From Scleromitrula shiraiana (lineage: Eukaryota > Ascomycota > Leotiomycetes > Helotiales > Sclerotiniaceae): 64,000 nucleotides of DNA. The DNA lies in assembly GCA_028455995.1 (NCBI GenBank), contig JABELC010000003.1, positions 930,001-994,000 of the forward strand, read 5' to 3'. Both the position numbers and the translations under genes were made by a program. How positions within the stretch are numbered: position 1 is the stretch's first letter; every line of letters starts with the position of its first letter. The notes below the pieces were generated by a model. It saw only the letters and a program-made list of their open reading frames with translations, was not told the origin of the DNA and made no database searches. Below are positions 60,990-64,000 of the stretch, one piece after another.

Positions 60990-62227
60990 ATGATAACCAT
61001 GGATGTGTTGAAAAAGCTAGCATTATTGGCAAGGCCACTCGTGAGCTTCTATCTACTCACATTATCAGACAGTAGCTGATTCTGTACAGCTTCTAGTCAT
61101 TCTGACTGCTATCGCTGGGTATAACGATCTGAGCTCTATTTCTCCTATCCAGAAAGCTAACCATATGGACTAGTTATGCCTACTCTCAAATTCGTCTCCT
61201 CTCTCTATCTATTTCCGAAGCCCTTGCAATCTTTACAATCGTCCTTCCCTTCGTCACCGGTATATCTACACAAGGTGTTATAGGACTACTTGAGCGCCAT
61301 GATAAGAAAGAGCAGATTCAATTAACGCTTCCATTGATTGCCGTTATTGGTTTTCAATTAGTCTACGAAACGATCGTGGCTACACTTGCGTTGACTTATA
61401 TGATCCCTCCGAAGGCTTTGAACTGTGGTTTGGAAGATAGGTGGCAGAAGTTGTTCAAAGCAAAGAGTGAGGATAAGATCAGAGGAATCCAGGATGCTTT
61501 GAATTGTTGTGGACTCCATAGTGTCTATGATCGAGCTTGGCCATTCAGGCCAGATGCTCATGCTCCGGGCAATTGCGTAGAATTGTCAAATCGATCACAG
61601 TGAGTAATTTCTTCATCAGATCCATTGATGGTTCGAGATTAAAATGTCGTAGGAGCTGCTTCGGCAGATGGAGACAGTCAGAGCAGATCAATGCTGGTCT
61701 ATTTCTACTCGTGGCTATAATTGTTTTCGCCGTTAAGGTTCGTATATTTACTTTACCTACATCAGCGCGATTTGCGATTCTTAATGTCATCCACTTGCCA
61801 AGACCTGGAGCTCTTAAGGGTTTTGCAATGTAAAACCAAATCCAGCGTTACAAATCCATCAAATCTCTTACGTGGTTTCAAACATCGAGAATCCCTCTCG
61901 TCAGCTAATGCAATGTCCCTCTTTTTTCTCTCTCTATCCGAAATATCCTCATTAACTAACTTCCAAATATAGGTATATTCCATCATAAATCTACTCACCA
62001 ACTCATCTTGGAGACGTTCAGTGTTGGTTAGACCAGGTCGTCAAATCGCGGGTCGCAATCCAGAAGAGCCAGAGGAAGATAACAGGGCACTGGTGAGACG
62101 ACTAATCGAAGAAGGCGATGAGGAGGAACCTTACCAAGACGAGCCGAACGGGGCATCGCCGAATCAAAATCCCACATCGGCTTACAATGGCCAGGGACCA
62201 AGAGTCGAACCTTCCCGTTTACACTAG
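60990..62227 (+). CDS. Tetraspanin (fungal Tsp3-like)
   Basis: Five exons: 60990-61040, 61090-61118, 61174-61599, 61653-61737 and 61973-62227; 281 aa. Four membrane segments are visible: LLLVILTAIAGYAYSQIRL, EALAIFTIVLPFVTGIS, LPLIAVIGFQLVYETIVATL and INAGLFLLVAIIVFAVK. The large loop between TM3 and TM4 carries the tetraspanin CCG signature (LNCCGLHSV) and further Cys residues (NCVEL, SCFGRW). Tetraspanins organise membrane microdomains. The Botrytis virulence protein Pls1 is one family, but this sequence looks like a Tsp3-type member. The C-terminal cytosolic tail is acidic (EEPEEDNRALVRRLIEEGDE). Intron 4 is long (235 nt). A second ATG three codons downstream could also serve as start. Confidence 0.85.
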
Positions 62228-63854
62228 AACTAGAGAAGTTGCGGCTCTTACAAATTTACAGATCCTGGAACGGGAACGGGGCATTGTGCTCCACTTGGGG
62301 CATTATTCAATTCTTGATTCTGGTTGGTAAGATCCGGGGAAGAGAAAATTGGCGTCAATTGATTTGGAGAAATAATCTTCATGGCTGGTGGTGTTATTGG
62401 ATTGGATAGTGCGCGATTCGCCTTTTCATTTATTCTACAGATATACTGTATCTTTCTTACTACACGGGCGTAGTCTTTACTCCGGCACTTGATCTCATTC
62501 TCTTTAAAAACAAGACCTTGCACATGCGTACATTAGGAACATTTCACGTGATAATGGGCATTCCGATAGGCTGAGTATGATTATTGAAAAGGTCTTCGAT
62601 GAGGTCTCTCCGACCAGATGAGGCAGGACATCCATCAATAGTTAAGCAAACAAGAAAGAAAAGGCAAGGAAATAATAAATATCGAGGGGATGATTACTTA
62701 TGATACTATCAGTGTAAGAGGATGAAGATACGAAAGCGCTGCACGCGATACAGAAAAATGCTTAGATTGCAGATAAATAGAGGAAATTCGGATTTCTAAT
62801 TCGTCCCGCTTCAATAGTCTTGCATATTTTCGGTGTTACATTGCAGCAAGAAGCGTGATAAATTCTACTCGGTCAAGTCAATTTTAATTTTTTGAATTGA
62901 ATACAATCCGTACCAATCAACGGTACAAATCGTAAGATCTTAGCATTTTTGATCTCATTTTCTGTATTTTATTTATTTATATTTATATTTATTTATTTAT
63001 TTGTTATTGGTCTGGCGACTTGGTGTTATTATCTTTTCTTACAACACATATACACATACACAGACACACCATTACACCATACGCATATGAGAATATCCAT
63101 CCATTACACTCATCATTCTAGTATCGTATCATTCCATCCATCTCCATCAATCTCCATCCATACGCCTTCACACACACATTCTCATACCCACCACCCGCAT
63201 CCACACCCGCACATTATATGGATACTGCTGGATACCGGATACTGACTCTATCTGCTAATAACCCCTACAAGATACAACCAATCTATTAACCCCTCATTTT
63301 TTTTTAAGTTGGGGCTCTGCTTATAGAAACTTCCAAAGCACCCACCCCACTCCAGGAAGAAAAAAAATAATAATTAGAAGATTAAATCGGTTGTTGCGTT
63401 TCTATTCATTCTTACCTTACCTTACCTTACCTATTCTACGTAAGTTGGATGAAGGGTTGGAGAGACACACATTAAAACCAAAACGAGAGAGGTGCTCCCT
63501 ATTATTCCGAGTAATGTGAGAAGGACAGGTCCCACGAGTCCTGGTCATTTTCATCTCCGCATATTCCAACTCCACTATTCAATATACACTATACACTTTT
63601 ACACTATATCATACATACATACATACTCTCCACTTAAAATTAATAAAAAGTATTTTCAGTACTCTACTTTTCTATGTACTGTAGCGATAACCTCAACGGA
63701 TCCCCCATTCAAGCTTTCCCACGGTCGGATCCTAGGATGTCTCTTGCTTTTACTGCCCCGCAATGAAATTGATATTGATATTAACATTAGCATACGGAAG
63801 CGGAACGGTTCAGCGCGAAATCACTTCAGGAGAAAAAAAAAATTAGAGTAGAGC
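62228..63854. other. 1.6 kb intergenic region before the right-edge gene
   Basis: A 91-codon minus-strand frame at 62248-62523 has no recognisable domain and overlaps the tetraspanin 3' UTR. The rest is AT-rich with TTTA repeats (about 62967-63002) and CATCCAT/CACAC-rich patches (63050-63215), as in leaders of other genes in this window. Confidence 0.5.
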
Positions 63855-64000
63855 ATGATTGAGAAGTCCACTTCTCAGAGGGCTCGGGCCGAGTGGCCTT
63901 CCAACTCACCGCAAGGCGTTCGCAAAAGGCCACAACAACACCCTTCGCAACATTCCCAGCGTCGTCGTTACAGTCCAAGTGTCTCACCGCCTACTTCATC
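63855..64000 (+). CDS. 5' end of an unidentified gene, cut by the window edge
   Basis: An open frame starts with ATG at 63855 and runs off the window (48 codons). It begins MIEKSTSQRARAEWPSNSP and is rich in Ser, Arg, Gln and Pro (HSQRRRYSPSVSPP), consistent with a disordered N-terminus. A stop lies just upstream, and a long pyrimidine-rich leader precedes it as in other genes here. The family cannot be named from this fragment. Confidence 0.6.
   Translation, partial: MIEKSTSQRARAEWPSNSPQGVRKRPQQHPSQHSQRRRYSPSVSPPTS

Noticed and set aside
62248..62523. 91-codon minus-strand frame after the tetraspanin
   Set aside because: No domain, overlaps the likely 3' UTR, and composition is like neighbouring intergenic DNA.

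Overview
The window is nuclear DNA of a filamentous ascomycete. It has AT-rich intergenic DNA, short introns (about 45-130 nt) with CTAAC-like branch points, and a pyrimidine-rich leader before a highly expressed gene. The gene order APC5-COX13-APN2-[MAT]-SLA2 marks the mating-type locus. A divergent gene beside the HMG-box gene looks like MAT1-2-10, which points to Leotiomycetes, most likely Sclerotiniaceae (Botrytis, Sclerotinia or Monilinia type). The strain carries the MAT1-2 idiomorph. Exon junctions were worked out by hand from reading frame, splice sites and family sequence. Gene names rest on recognised motifs, not on a database search.

Left arm (1-20 kb): a gene-poor start, eIF1 (SUI1) with an apparent duplicated cassette exon, an mL45/Mba1-like mitochondrial protein, a three-RRM Rim4-like RNA-binding protein, then CIA30, APC5, COX13 and APN2. 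COX13 and APN2 are divergent.

MAT core (20.8-24.3 kb): MAT1-2-1 (HMG box, minus strand) and the MAT1-2-10-like gene (plus strand) diverge from a 477 bp spacer. Immediately after MAT1-2-10 lies a broken reading frame (one frameshift, three internal stops). I interpret it as the 3' remnant of the opposite-type gene MAT1-1-1. SLA2 closes the locus.

Right arm (25-64 kb): SLA2, TEX2 (PH/SMP lipid-transfer protein), REV3 (DNA polymerase zeta), SLU7, a head-to-head RPS9/RPL21 pair, a SEC2-type Rab exchange factor, ADE1, SF3A1 (Prp21), an ASH1-type H3K36 methyltransferase, a RIM2-type pyrimidine nucleotide carrier, SNX3, a tetraspanin, and the first 48 codons of an unidentified gene at the right edge.

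Most genes are conserved single-copy housekeeping genes, many in divergent pairs. SUI1, CIA30, APC5, COX13, APN2, SLA2, TEX2, RPS9, RPL21 and ADE1 are the classic extended neighbourhood of ascomycete MAT loci. Gene-free stretches hold microsatellites and purine/pyrimidine-biased leaders. I saw no transposon, tRNA, rRNA or CRISPR array.
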